Shown: positions 1-7,094, numbered from the stretch's first letter. The stretch: DNA of 11,641 nt from an uncultured Selenomonadales bacterium (GCA_937915885.1 CALGGP010000047.1:1-11641), one strand, 5' to 3'. The notes: generated by a model from the sequence alone, not told the origin. Made by a program: numbers and translations.

Positions 1-63
1 GTGGGCGGGCGGGGAAAAAATTTTTTTCCGTCACCCCGAAGGTTCTAAAGGGCGGACGAGAAA

Positions 64-885
64 TTATTTCTTCGCTTTGATCAGATCGGCGCCGAACCAC
101 TGATTGGAAATTTTTTGCGCCGCGCCGTCCTTGACCATGTCATCGAACGCCTTCTGTACTTCGTCGCGCAACGCCGTATCGTCTTTGCGGAACGCAATCC
201 CGAATTGGCTCGTCGGACCCACCGTCACGTCAAGCGCATCGATCTTTTCGGGGTGCTTGCTCATATAATAGCGCCCGACAATCTCATCGCACACGATCGC
301 GTCAAGCCGTCCGTTCTCCAAATCCATGAACGCGCTGATATAATCGCCGTAGGTTTTCAATTCCTTCAACCGACCCGTCAGCTCGGGATTCGCCGCAAAA
401 TAATCCTCCGCCGTCGACGCCGCTTGAGTCCCGACCGTCAGATCAGCCAGGCTCGCCTCTTCGGTGATCATGCTCGGCTCTTCGCTGTGACGAATGAACA
501 CGATCTGCCGATTGTCCATGTACGGATCGGAGAAAAGCATGTTCTCTTGACGCTCGGGAGTGATGTCGAGCCCGTTCCAAAGAATGTCGACGCGCCCGCT
601 CTTGAGCTCCGCCTCTTTCGACGCCCAATCGATCCCTTTGAACTCGACCGGACGCCCGAGACGCGACGCCGCCTCTTTCGCCAGATCGACGTCGAAGCCG
701 ACGATTTCATTGTTCTCGTCTTTGAAGCCCATCGGCGGATATTCGTCGTCGAGCCCGACCACAATTTTTTTCGCCCCGTCGTCTTTCGGAGCCTCCGACG
801 CCGGTTGATCGCCGCCGCCGCCGCAGCCCGTGAACACCGTGCACGCCGCGAGCATTGCCGCCATCAACATTTTCTTCAACTTCAT
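64..885 (-). CDS. Amino-acid ABC transporter substrate-binding lipoprotein (family 3)
   Basis: This 273-residue protein looks like a polar amino-acid binding protein that hands its ligand to an ABC importer. The start is the ATG at 885: it has a GAGGAGAG Shine-Dalgarno 7 bases upstream, and it begins a lipoprotein signal peptide (MKLKK, then a hydrophobic stretch, then lipobox FTGC with Cys21). A longer reading frame reaches 951 but adds an implausible N-terminus. Behind a Gly/Asp-rich linker comes a typical family 3 domain: a GLDDEYPPMGF start, a GFDVDLAKE segment, a WNGLDITPER stretch like the ligand-binding loop of cystine/glutamine binders, and SDPYM. The protein ends intact with NQWFGADLI. 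It is transcribed divergently from rpmF and is probably not part of the fatty-acid cluster. Permease and ATPase genes are not visible; they could lie left of position 1. The ligand cannot be named from sequence alone. Confidence 0.9.
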   Translation of the reverse strand: MKLKKMLMAAMLAACTVFTGCGGGGDQPASEAPKDDGAKKIVVGLDDEYPPMGFKDENNEIVGFDVDLAKEAASRLGRPVEFKGIDWASKEAELKSGRVDILWNGLDITPERQENMLFSDPYMDNRQIVFIRHSEEPSMITEEASLADLTVGTQAASTAEDYFAANPELTGRLKELKTYGDYISAFMDLENGRLDAIVCDEIVGRYYMSKHPEKIDALDVTVGPTSQFGIAFRKDDTALRDEVQKAFDDMVKDGAAQKISNQWFGADLIKAKK

Positions 886-934
886 CAAAAATCTCTCCTC
901 ACAAAAAAATCCTTGAAAAAAAAACGACGCGCTG

Positions 935-963
935 ATTATAATTGATCGCAATCACGTTTGCAA
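935..963 (-). promoter_or_regulatory. Promoter of the binding-protein gene
   Basis: Read on the minus strand: TTGCAA (-35, 958-963), a 17-base spacer, then a perfect TATAAT (-10, 935-940). It lies about 50 bases upstream of the ATG at 885 and back to back with the rpmF promoter. Confidence 0.7.
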
Positions 964-971
964 GGTTAATC

Positions 972-1001
972 TTGACAATCGAAAACCGATTAGTGTACAA
1001 T
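972..1001 (+). promoter_or_regulatory. Promoter of rpmF-plsX
   Basis: TTGACA (972-977), an 18-base spacer and TACAAT (996-1001) lie 43 bases before the rpmF ATG. The consensus -35 suggests a strong housekeeping promoter. Only 8 bases separate the two divergent -35 boxes, so the two promoters could share control. Confidence 0.7.
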
Positions 1002-1044
1002 GCTACAGTATTTTTTTAGGGCAAATCGAGGGAGGTGTCAGTGC

Positions 1045-1221
1045 ATGGCAGCACCGAAAAGAAAACTGTCGAAATCACGCCGCGATCGTCGTCGCGCCAA
1101 TTGGAAACTTGAGGCTCCGAAGTACGTCAAATGCCCCAGATGCCGCGAGCCGAAACTTCCGCATCACGTGTGCCTCGAGTGCGGTTATTATAATGGACGT
1201 GAAGTTATCGAGACTGCATAA
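1045..1221 (+). CDS. rpmF: 50S ribosomal protein L32
   Basis: A 58-residue protein that matches bacterial ribosomal protein L32 along its whole length. The N-terminus MAAPKRKLSKSRRDRRR is typical, followed by a NWKLEAP stretch and two CxxC pairs (CPRC and CLEC) that would hold a zinc ion, so this is the zinc-binding paralogue type. The ATG at 1045 has GGGAGGTG 7 bases upstream; the in-frame codons before it lack homology. L32 sits in the large ribosomal subunit near the peptidyl-transferase region. Linkage of rpmF to plsX and fab genes is conserved in many bacteria, coupling ribosome and lipid synthesis genes. The zinc form is the one usually replaced by a cysteine-free paralogue under zinc starvation, if the genome has one. 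Confidence 0.97.
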   Translation: MAAPKRKLSKSRRDRRRANWKLEAPKYVKCPRCREPKLPHHVCLECGYYNGREVIETA

Positions 1222-1240
1222 TATCAATCGAAAATTTTTT

Positions 1241-1274
1241 TGGGCAGGCAACGGTTTTGACCTGCTCATTTTTT
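1241..1274 (+). terminator. Intrinsic terminator or attenuator between rpmF and plsX
   Basis: TGGGCAGG (1241-1248) pairs with CCTGCTCA (1261-1268), 8 bp with one G-U, around a 12-base loop, followed by six T (1269-1274). I see no separate promoter between this hairpin and the plsX ribosome site at about 1279-1284, so it more likely tunes read-through than fully stops transcription. Confidence 0.65.
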
Positions 1275-1293
1275 GTGTAAGGAGCGAAATCAA

Positions 1294-2328
1294 TTGAAGA
1301 TTGCAGTCGACGCAATGGGAGGCGATCACGCGCCGGAGGAGATCGTCAAGGGCGCGCTCGAGGCGGCGCAAAAATTTCCGTGCGAAATAGTTTTGGTCGG
1401 CGATCAGGATCGGATCAAAGAATTTCTCGATCAACCGTCGGAAAAAATTTCGATCAAACACGCGCCCGATGTGATCGAGATGGGCGAGCACCCGTCGGAA
1501 GCGGTCCGAACCAAAAAAAATTCTTCGATCGTGGTGGCGACGGAGCTCGTCAAGAGCGGCGAGTGCGACGCGGTGTTGTCGGCGGGAAATACGGGGGCGG
1601 CGGCGGCGGCGGCTCAACTGATCCTCCGTCGGATTCAAGGGATCGGTCGACCGGCGATCGCCACTCCGATCCCGACTCCGCGCGGAGTGACGTTGATGCT
1701 CGACAGCGGCGCAAACGTCGACAGCAAGCCCGAACATCTTGTGCAGAGCGGAATGATGGCGTCGGTTTACGTCGAGCACGTCTTCGGAAAAAATAATCCG
1801 ACGGTCGGGCTGCTCAACATCGGCGAGGAAGATTCCAAGGGCAATGAGCAAGTCAAGGCGGCGTACGAATTGCTCAAGGGCATGACGACGATCAATTTCA
1901 TCGGCAACGTCGAGGGGCGTGACATTCCGACGGGCAAGGTCGATGTGGTGATCTGCGACGGCTTTGTCGGCAACATCGTCTTGAAATTTGCCGAGGGGCT
2001 TGCGAACATGATCATGGGCTTGATCAAAGAGGCGATCGTCGACGGCGGGATGACGGCGAAGGTCGGCGCATTTTTATTGACTCCGACGTTGAAACAACTC
2101 GGCAAGCGTCTCGACGCGACGGAATATGGAGGCGCGCCGCTTTTGGGCGTCAACGGTTGCTGTCTGATAAGTCATGGCTCGTCGAACGCGAAGGCGATCT
2201 GCAGTGCAATCGGCGCCTCGTGCGACTTCGTCAACAGCAATGTGCTCGGACACATCAAAGCCGCGCTCGAACAAAACAACTCGAAAAAACATTTGGCTGT
2301 GTTCGGTTCGTTTACAACAAATGTTTAG
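1294..2328 (+). CDS. plsX: Phosphate acyltransferase PlsX (3' end altered by insertion)
   Basis: PlsX converts acyl-ACP and phosphate to acyl-phosphate, the acyl donor for PlsY in phospholipid synthesis; it acts at the inner face of the membrane. The start is the TTG at 1294, preceded by GTAAGGAG with good spacing, giving the standard N-terminus (M)KIAVDAMGGDHAPEEIV. Other family marks are SAGNTGAA, LDSGAN, NIGEEDSKGN, DGFVGNIVLK, YGGAPLLGVNG and SHGSSNAKAI. The frame runs 344 residues against about 330 in the family. Homology fades around HIKAALEQ; the last dozen or so residues (HLAVFGSFTTNV) are tnpB sequence read in another frame. The gene has thus exchanged its extreme 3' end for insertion-sequence DNA. 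All recognisable motifs remain, so activity is probably kept. Confidence 0.95.
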   Translation: MKIAVDAMGGDHAPEEIVKGALEAAQKFPCEIVLVGDQDRIKEFLDQPSEKISIKHAPDVIEMGEHPSEAVRTKKNSSIVVATELVKSGECDAVLSAGNTGAAAAAAQLILRRIQGIGRPAIATPIPTPRGVTLMLDSGANVDSKPEHLVQSGMMASVYVEHVFGKNNPTVGLLNIGEEDSKGNEQVKAAYELLKGMTTINFIGNVEGRDIPTGKVDVVICDGFVGNIVLKFAEGLANMIMGLIKEAIVDGGMTAKVGAFLLTPTLKQLGKRLDATEYGGAPLLGVNGCCLISHGSSNAKAICSAIGASCDFVNSNVLGHIKAALEQNNSKKHLAVFGSFTTNV

Positions 2329-3329
2329 AAGAGCAGACGCGACGTTATAAAGTCGGAGAAAAATTCGCGTTCCGCATCGACATGAACAATTATTGTACGC
2401 GAGAGCTGAAAGAAAAGTATCCGTTTCTTCGTGACGCGGATAAATTTGCGCTGACGAATGCAATCTGCCATTTGGACAAGGCGTATAAAAGAATGTTTCG
2501 CCACGAAGGACGGCACCCCAAATTCAAATCGAAAAGAAGAAGCCGCAAATCGTATACGACGAATTTATCTAACGGCAACATCAAAGTATTCGAGGCAAAA
2601 ATTCAACTGCCGAAACTCGGACGAATAAAAGCAGTGATACATCGTATCGCTCCGGAAGAATATGTTTTAAAATCAGCGACGGTGTTAATGGAGCGCGACG
2701 GCTCATTTTACGTTTCCGTTCTCTACGAATATGATGAAGTCAATAATTCGAGCATGGGCAATGAGATTGTCGGATTGGATTATAAATCGGACGGGCTGTT
2801 CGTTTCGTCCGACGGAGAATGTTGCAATATGCCGAAGTACTTTCGTCAGAGTGAGCCGCGCTTGGCGAAGGCTCAGCGTAAGCTCAAAAATAAAGTCAGG
2901 GGATCAAACAATTGGGAGAAACAACGGCGCAAGATCGCAAAAATCCATCGACACATAGCAAATCAGCGCAAGGACTTCCTTCATAAGAAATCGACCGAGA
3001 TAACCAATCGGTATGATATCGTGTGCGTAGAAGATTTAAATTTAAGAGCGATGTCGAATAAAGGATTCGGGAACGGGAAGGCGACGCTCGACAACGGTTA
3101 CGGCATGTTTCTTATCATGTTGAACTACAAGCTGAGAGCCCGATGCAAAAAATTAGTCAAAGTGGATAAGTGGTATCCGTCCTCGCAATTGTGCAGCAGT
3201 TGCGGGCATCGAAAGGAAATGCCGTTATCGGAGAGGACTTACAAATGCCCTAACTGCGGTGCGGTAATCGACAGAGATATGAACGCGGCAATCAACATTC
3301 TCAACGAAGGTCGTCGATTTTTAGAATAG
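2268..3329 (+). pseudogene. tnpB: IS200/IS605-family TnpB, missing its N-terminus
   Basis: TnpB is the RNA-guided nuclease of IS200/IS605 elements. Recognisable homology starts at KQLEKTFGCVRFVYNK (about 2274); the usual first 15-20 residues are missing, and the reading frame upstream is only plsX in another frame. No in-frame ATG occurs before about 2380; a TTG at 2157 exists but lies deep inside plsX. The rest is complete: the RuvC aspartate in GLDYKSDG, the second acidic residue in VCVEDLNL, a CSSC...CPNC zinc ribbon, the last aspartate in DRDMNAAIN, and a normal C-terminus at the TAG. I see no internal stop or frameshift. Losing the first strand of the protein and the start codon probably silences it, but a translated fusion or restart product cannot be excluded. 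Confidence 0.85.
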
Positions 3330-3442
3330 GGCAGGAACTGCCCGAATAAACGCCTGTGGAGATTTTGAGAAAACTGCCTTCGGGCGTGACAATAACCGAA
3401 ATCGATGAAGCAGGAAGCTCCGTTCGAGACGGGGTAGTTCAC
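3325..3442 (+). ncRNA. Probable omega-RNA (reRNA) from the tnpB 3' end
   Basis: The 3' end of tnpB and the right end of IS605 elements usually form the guide RNA scaffold. Here a perfect GGGCAG-GAA-CTGCCC hairpin (3329-3343) overlaps the tnpB stop codon. An unstructured stretch follows, then GAAGCAGG and the terminal hairpin at 3418-3434 ending in TAGTTCAC. By analogy with known omega-RNAs the guide would be the roughly 16-20 bases directly after 3442. The scaffold assignment is from layout and hairpins only; exact 5' and 3' ends are unknown. Confidence 0.5.
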
Positions 3443-3452
3443 AAGCAAAGCA

Positions 3453-3481
3453 TTGACAATTCAAACCTTTGACTGTAAAAT
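3453..3481 (+). promoter_or_regulatory. Promoter of fabK-fabD
   Basis: TTGACA (3453-3458), a 17-base spacer and TAAAAT (3476-3481). It begins 11 bases after the right end of the insertion element, so it belongs to host DNA, and it lies about 45 bases before the fabK ATG. It would allow fabK expression despite the insertion upstream. Confidence 0.7.
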
Positions 3482-3526
3482 TTCCGAAAAGCAGTTGAGG
3501 CTGATGATGGGGAGGAGACTGATTAG

Positions 3527-4474
3527 ATGTTTGAAAACAACGCCGTCTGCAAGCTGCTCGGGATCAAATATCCGATCTTCCAAGGCGGCATGGCGTGGAT
3601 AGGAACGGCAGAGCTGGCGTCGGCGGTATCGAACGCGGGCGGTCTCGGCTTGATAGGCGCGGGGCACATGCCGCCGGACGTCCTGCGCAAAGAAATACAA
3701 AAGTGCAAAGGTTGGACGGAAAAACCGTTCGGCGTGAATATCATGTTGATGTCGCCGTTCGTCAAAGAAGTGATGCAGGTCGTAGTCGACGAGCGGGTGC
3801 CGGTGGTGACGACGGGCGCGGGCAATCCGGGCGAATACATGCCGGCGTTGAAAGAGATCGGGACGAAAGTGATCCCCGTGATCGCGTCGGTGGCGTTGGC
3901 TCGACGGCTGGTCAAGGGCGGCGCGGACGCGGTGATCGCCGAAGGGCTCGAGAGCGGAGGACACATCGGAGAGATCGCGACGTTCCCGTTGATCCCTCAA
4001 GCGGTCGACGCGGTAGACGTGCCGGTGATCGCGGCGGGCGGCATCGGCGATTCGAGAGGCATGGCGGCGGCGTTCGCGCTCGGAGCAAGCGGCGTGCAGA
4101 TGGGGACGCGGTTCGTGTTATCCGAAGAGTGCATCGCGCACCCGAACTATAAAAATTTGGTGTTGAAGGCGAAGGATCGCTCGACGGTAGTCACGGGGCG
4201 GACGCTCGGACATCCCGCGCGGGTGATCGCAAATAAATTGACGCGGACGTATCTCGAGATGGAAGCCAACGGCGCGTCGACGGAGGAACTCGAGGCGCTG
4301 GGCGTCGGGAGTTTGCACAAGGCGACGCATCTCGGCGACGTTGAAAACGGCTCGGTGATGATCGGACAAATTTCGGGCATGCTCGACGATATCAAGCCCG
4401 TCAAACAGATCATCGAGGACATGGTCAACGGGCTGGCGGCGGTCGTCGCGAATGTGCAAAGCAAGATGGGGTGA
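3527..4474 (+). CDS. fabK: Enoyl-ACP reductase FabK (FMN-dependent)
   Basis: FabK performs the last reduction of each elongation round, trans-2-enoyl-ACP to acyl-ACP, using FMN and NAD(P)H in the cytosol. It replaces the unrelated FabI. The 315-residue protein has the family TIM-barrel fold marks: PIFQGGMAW at 16-24, NAGGLGLIG at 36-44, GVNIMLMSP at 69-77, the catalytic-histidine motif ESGGHIGE (His146), the phosphate-binding AAGGIGD loop and GVQMGTRF. Length agrees with the family (about 315-320). ATG 3527 has GGGGAGGA upstream. It is the first host gene after the IS605 remnant, where I would expect fabH. Codons end mostly in G (gcg, ccg, acg, ttg). The typical FabK C-terminal part (GSLHKATHLGDVENGSVMIGQ) distinguishes it from nitronate monooxygenases. 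Confidence 0.95.
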   Translation: MFENNAVCKLLGIKYPIFQGGMAWIGTAELASAVSNAGGLGLIGAGHMPPDVLRKEIQKCKGWTEKPFGVNIMLMSPFVKEVMQVVVDERVPVVTTGAGNPGEYMPALKEIGTKVIPVIASVALARRLVKGGADAVIAEGLESGGHIGEIATFPLIPQAVDAVDVPVIAAGGIGDSRGMAAAFALGASGVQMGTRFVLSEECIAHPNYKNLVLKAKDRSTVVTGRTLGHPARVIANKLTRTYLEMEANGASTEELEALGVGSLHKATHLGDVENGSVMIGQISGMLDDIKPVKQIIEDMVNGLAAVVANVQSKMG

Positions 4475-4479
4475 TCGGT

Positions 4480-5418
4480 TTGAAGAAGTTGGCGTTCATA
4501 TTCCCCGGGCAGGGCGCTCAAGCGGTCGGCATGGGCGTCGATCTCTTTAATAATTTCGATGTCGCCAAGAAACTTTTTAACGACGCCGACGACGCGCTCG
4601 GCTATTCGATCAAAAATATGTGTTTCGACGGTCCCGAGGACGAGCTCCGACTCACCGCCAACACTCAGCCCGCAATTCTCGTCGTCAGCGTGATCGTCAG
4701 TGAGATTCTCAAATCCGAAGGAATTACGCCGTCGATAGCGGGCGGACATTCCCTCGGCGAATACTCCGCGCTCGTCAGCGCAGGCGTGATCGACTTTCAA
4801 GACGCGGTCGTGCTCGTGCACAAGCGCGGGCAATTTATGCAGGAAGCCGTTCCCGTCGGCGAAGGAGCAATGGCGGCGATCATCGGGCTCGACGATCAAA
4901 AAATCATCGACGTGTGCGAACGGATCAGTCAAGCGGTCGGGATCGTCGAGGCGGTGAATTTCAATTGCCCGGGTCAAACGGTGATCGCGGGCTTGACGGA
5001 TGCGGTCGAAGGTGCGGTCGAAGAATTGAAGGCGCTCGGCGCAAAACGTTCGGTGATCCTGCCGGTGAGCGCGCCGTTCCACAGTCAATTGATGCAATCG
5101 GCGGCGGAAAAATTAGCGATCGAGCTTGACAAAGTGAAATTCAACGATGCGGCATTTCCGATTGCGGCGAATGTCAACGGCGCGCTCGAGACCGATGCGG
5201 CGACGATCAAAAATAATCTGATCGAGCAGACGGCGCATCCCGTGAAATGGATCGAGTGCGTCAATGCGATGCGGGGCTTCGGCGCGGAAGTTTTCATTGA
5301 GGCGGGACCGGGCAAAACGCTGTGCGGATTTAACCGTCGGATCGATCGCTCGATTGTCAGCCTCAACGTTGAGAACGTCGACAGCCTCAATCAGACGCTC
5401 GCGGCGCTCCGACAATAA
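4480..5418 (+). CDS. fabD: Malonyl-CoA:ACP transacylase
   Basis: FabD moves the malonyl group from CoA to the ACP arm, supplying every elongation step. From the TTG at 4480 the protein is 312 residues and begins (M)KKLAFIFPGQGAQ, the standard FabD start. A GTG at 4471 overlaps the fabK stop codon and would add three residues; I prefer 4480 on homology and because GGGGTGA sits just upstream. Visible active-site elements are the oxyanion GQGAQ (10-14), the nucleophile motif GHSLGE (Ser91), the substrate arginine in HKRGQFM (Arg116), and SAPFHS (His201). The end carries AHPVKW and AGPGKTL as in homologues. It is translationally close-coupled to fabK. Codon choice shifts within the gene at about 4865, from C-ending to G-ending alanine, proline and threonine codons. 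Confidence 0.96.
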   Translation: MKKLAFIFPGQGAQAVGMGVDLFNNFDVAKKLFNDADDALGYSIKNMCFDGPEDELRLTANTQPAILVVSVIVSEILKSEGITPSIAGGHSLGEYSALVSAGVIDFQDAVVLVHKRGQFMQEAVPVGEGAMAAIIGLDDQKIIDVCERISQAVGIVEAVNFNCPGQTVIAGLTDAVEGAVEELKALGAKRSVILPVSAPFHSQLMQSAAEKLAIELDKVKFNDAAFPIAANVNGALETDAATIKNNLIEQTAHPVKWIECVNAMRGFGAEVFIEAGPGKTLCGFNRRIDRSIVSLNVENVDSLNQTLAALRQ

Positions 5419-5442
5419 ATTTTCCGCGCGGGCGACGAGAGG

Positions 5443-5893
5443 GGCGCCGCCGCCGCTCCCACCCACCGAGCACGGCGCCCAACAGAGGAAGTACTTCCCA
5501 CCCGCGTCGGCGGCGCCCGAGATCATTGAAACGATGCTCGTCCGTGTTGACGGCGCTCGTCCATGTCGTCGGCGCCCGTCCATGTCGAAGGTGCTCGTCC
5601 GTGTCAGCGGCGCTCGTCCTTGTCGAAGGCGCTCGTCCGTGTCGGTGCGCCCGCCCATGTCGGCGGCGCCCCTCCGTATCGACGGCGCCCGTCCATGTCG
5701 AAGGCGCCCGTCCGTGTTGTCGGCGCTCGTCCGTGTCGACGGCGCCCGTCCCTGTCGACGGTGCTCGCACATGTCGACGACGCTCGCCCTTCGCAAAGCG
5801 CCGCCAACGCGGGGTGGGAACCACGGGCTAAGTTGGGCGCCGACATCGACGGGTGGGAGCGTTGAGCGGCGCCCACATAAAAAAGTCGGCGGC
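5443..5893. repeat. Composite GC-rich repeat: 19-bp array between inverted arms
   Basis: This stretch holds no credible gene and fills the gap between fabD and fabG. The left arm (5443-5519), read on the minus strand, resembles the right arm (5798-5893, plus strand). Both share GGCGCCG(C)C..CGCGGGGTGGGAA, then GGGCGCCG, then GGTGGGAGC...GGCGCC. Between the arms is the 19-bp array described separately. The right arm is also closely similar to 8311-8406 downstream, so the arms belong to a dispersed family. The inverted-arm layout resembles a small non-autonomous element, but I see no transposase-type ends or target duplication that I can prove. Confidence 0.75.
5530..5794. repeat. Tandem array of about 14 copies of a 19-bp unit
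   Basis: Units start at 5530, 5549, 5568, 5587, 5606, 5625, 5644, 5662, 5681, 5700, 5719, 5738, 5757 and 5776. The consensus is close to GACGGCGCTCGTCCGTGTC; the unit at 5644 is 18 bases, the rest 19. Most copies differ from consensus by one to four substitutions, and the first and last are the most worn. Because 19 is not a multiple of three, three units give a 57-base period, which creates long stop-free frames on both strands that imitate genes. There is no spacer, so this is not a CRISPR array. Function is unknown. Confidence 0.9.
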
Positions 5894-5925
5894 AGCCCAC
5901 AACGGGCGGCGCTAAAATAAAACTG

Positions 5926-5954
5926 TAGACAACGAAAAATCTTTGTGATATATT
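5926..5954 (+). promoter_or_regulatory. Extended -10 promoter of fabG-acpP
   Basis: TAGACA (5926-5931), a 17-base spacer and TATATT (5949-5954), with TGA directly before the -10 giving an extended -10 element. It lies just beyond the GC-rich repeat, 36 bases before the fabG ATG, so fabG and acpP can be expressed independently of fabK-fabD. Confidence 0.65.
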
Positions 5955-5989
5955 TTCAACCGTTAAAAATTTTCGTGAGGACTGTGTGT

Positions 5990-6733
5990 ATGGCTTTAAA
6001 CGGTAAGACTGCTCTCGTAACCGGCGCCTCGCGCGGCATCGGTCGCGCAATCGCTCTTCGTCTCGCCTCCGACGGCGCCCGCGTCGCGATCAATTTCGCA
6101 GGCAACCTCGACAAGGCGCGCGAAGTTCAATCGATCATCGAAGGCAACGGCGGTCAGGCAATGCTCGCTCAATGCAACGTCGCCGACTTCAACGCCGTCG
6201 AAAACATGATTAAATCGATCGTCGACGCTTGGGGCTCGATTGGTATTCTCGTCAATAACGCCGGCATCACTCGCGACAATCTCTTGCTCCGAATGAAGCC
6301 CGACGACTTTGACGCCGTCATCGACACCAACCTTAAGGGCGTGTTCAATTGCACCAAGGTCGCGTCGAAGTTTATGATCAAGCAGCGCAGCGGACGGATT
6401 GTTAATATGTCGTCGGTCGTCGCGCTCAACGGCAATGTCGGTCAGACCAATTACGCCGCGGCGAAGGCGGGCATCATCGGCTTTACCAAATCCGCCGCTC
6501 GTGAGCTCGCTCCGCGCGGAATCACCGTCAACGCGATCGCGCCCGGCTTCATCGATACCGACATGACTGCGGCAATGTCCGACGCCGTCAAGCAAGCGAC
6601 AGTCGAGCGCATTCCCCTCGGACGAGTCGGCGCGCCCGACGATATTGCAAACGCCGTCGCATTTTTGACTTCCGATCAGGCAACCTACATCACAGGTCAG
6701 GTTCTCGCCGTCGACGGCGGACTGTCCATGTGA
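5990..6733 (+). CDS. fabG: 3-oxoacyl-ACP reductase FabG
   Basis: FabG reduces 3-oxoacyl-ACP to (R)-3-hydroxyacyl-ACP with NADPH. The 247-residue protein is a classical short-chain dehydrogenase/reductase: cofactor loop TGASRGIG (11-18), NNAG (89-92), and the catalytic set Asn114, Ser142, Tyr155 and Lys159 in the YxxxK arrangement, then PGFIDTDMT and the C-terminal GQVLAVDGG. The ATG at 5990 has GTGAGG nine bases upstream; an in-frame ATG at 5945 falls in the promoter and is rejected. Length equals the family norm (about 245). Codons end mainly in C, unlike fabK and the second half of fabD. acpP follows after 37 bases. Confidence 0.97.
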   Translation: MALNGKTALVTGASRGIGRAIALRLASDGARVAINFAGNLDKAREVQSIIEGNGGQAMLAQCNVADFNAVENMIKSIVDAWGSIGILVNNAGITRDNLLLRMKPDDFDAVIDTNLKGVFNCTKVASKFMIKQRSGRIVNMSSVVALNGNVGQTNYAAAKAGIIGFTKSAARELAPRGITVNAIAPGFIDTDMTAAMSDAVKQATVERIPLGRVGAPDDIANAVAFLTSDQATYITGQVLAVDGGLSM

Positions 6734-6770
6734 TTAAAATTCAATGCGAAGTGAAAGGAGGTGCTCCGGA

Positions 6771-7007
6771 TTGTCCACGTTTGATAAGGTTAAAGCGATC
6801 GTCGTCGACCAGCTCCAGCAGGACGCCGATAACGTCACTCCCAATTCGACATTCGTTGACGATCTCGGTGCCGATTCTCTCGACATTGTCGAGCTGATTA
6901 TGAGATTCGAGGACGAGTTTGGCATTGAGATTCCCGACGAGAAGGCGGAAAAAATTAAGACCGTCAGCGACGTTGTCAAGTACATCGACGGCACCGTGAA
7001 TGAATAA
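6771..7007 (+). CDS. acpP: Acyl carrier protein
   Basis: A 78-residue acidic protein that carries the growing acyl chain on a phosphopantetheine arm. The DSL motif (LGADSLDIVEL) places the attachment serine at residue 36, as in most ACPs. The start is the TTG at 6771: the near-perfect AAAGGAGGTG lies 7 bases upstream and the protein then begins (M)STFDKVKAIVVDQL. An in-frame ATG at 6744 would read through the ribosome site and is rejected. The gene ends normally at KYIDGTVNE. It follows fabG and is followed immediately by an AT-rich inverted repeat and an intrinsic terminator. A TTG start behind a strong Shine-Dalgarno is notable, since ACP is normally among the most abundant proteins. Confidence 0.97.
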   Translation: MSTFDKVKAIVVDQLQQDADNVTPNSTFVDDLGADSLDIVELIMRFEDEFGIEIPDEKAEKIKTVSDVVKYIDGTVNE

Positions 7008-7086
7008 TTAGGAATTAGGAATGCGGAATTAGGAATTGAGGGGTGACGGGTTTTAATTCCTCATTTCTAATTCCTAATTCCTAATT
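7006..7086. repeat. AT-rich 32-base imperfect inverted repeat
   Basis: The left arm (7006-7037) is built from AATTAGGAATTAGGAAT-type blocks. The right arm (7055-7086) is its approximate reverse complement, with a 17-base loop. The left arm begins inside the acpP stop codon. The left-arm sequence recurs with one difference at 8116-8147. In RNA the arms would make a long A/U-rich hairpin at the 3' end of the fabG-acpP message. Confidence 0.85.
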
Positions 7087-7094
7087 GCTTTATC

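Larger units (their letters stand above)
2268..3442 (+). mobile_element. Left-truncated IS200/IS605 (IS1341-type, tnpB only) element
   Basis: The element holds a tnpB without tnpA and has a recognisable right end: a hairpin CTCCGT/ACGGGG (3418-3423 with 3429-3434) followed by TAGTTCAC ending at 3442. The left end and tnpB start codon are absent. The left junction falls at about 2268-2282 inside the plsX coding end, where the short A/C-rich sequence is compatible with both sides. No tnpA is present, so it could only have moved with help in trans, and without a left end it is now probably immobile. Confidence 0.75.

Noticed and set aside
11..30. Terminator for the binding-protein gene (G4A6/T7CC palindrome)
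   Set aside because: It is an A-tract palindrome without a GC-rich stem and loop; it may only be incidental.
115..945. Long plus-strand open frame opposite the binding-protein gene
   Set aside because: It is arginine/histidine-rich, has no family-like motif, and mirrors a well-supported lipoprotein gene on the other strand.
3453..3464. Operator for a FabT-like regulator (TTGA-N4-TCAA) over the fabK -35 box
   Set aside because: The half-site spacing differs from the FabT-type box I remember and only one such site is visible; chance cannot be excluded.
4471..4473. GTG start for fabD overlapping the fabK stop
   Set aside because: Possible, but the ribosome-site spacing and the conserved MKKLAFIFPGQGAQ start favour the TTG at 4480.
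5530..5794. CRISPR array
   Set aside because: The 19-bp units abut each other without spacers, and no cas genes are present.
5113..5920. Several overlapping open frames on both strands across the fabD-fabG gap, with repeats such as VDGARPCRR
   Set aside because: They arise because the GC-rich 19-bp units contain no stop codons; the same repeat reads open in several frames and no frame has a convincing start or ribosome site.
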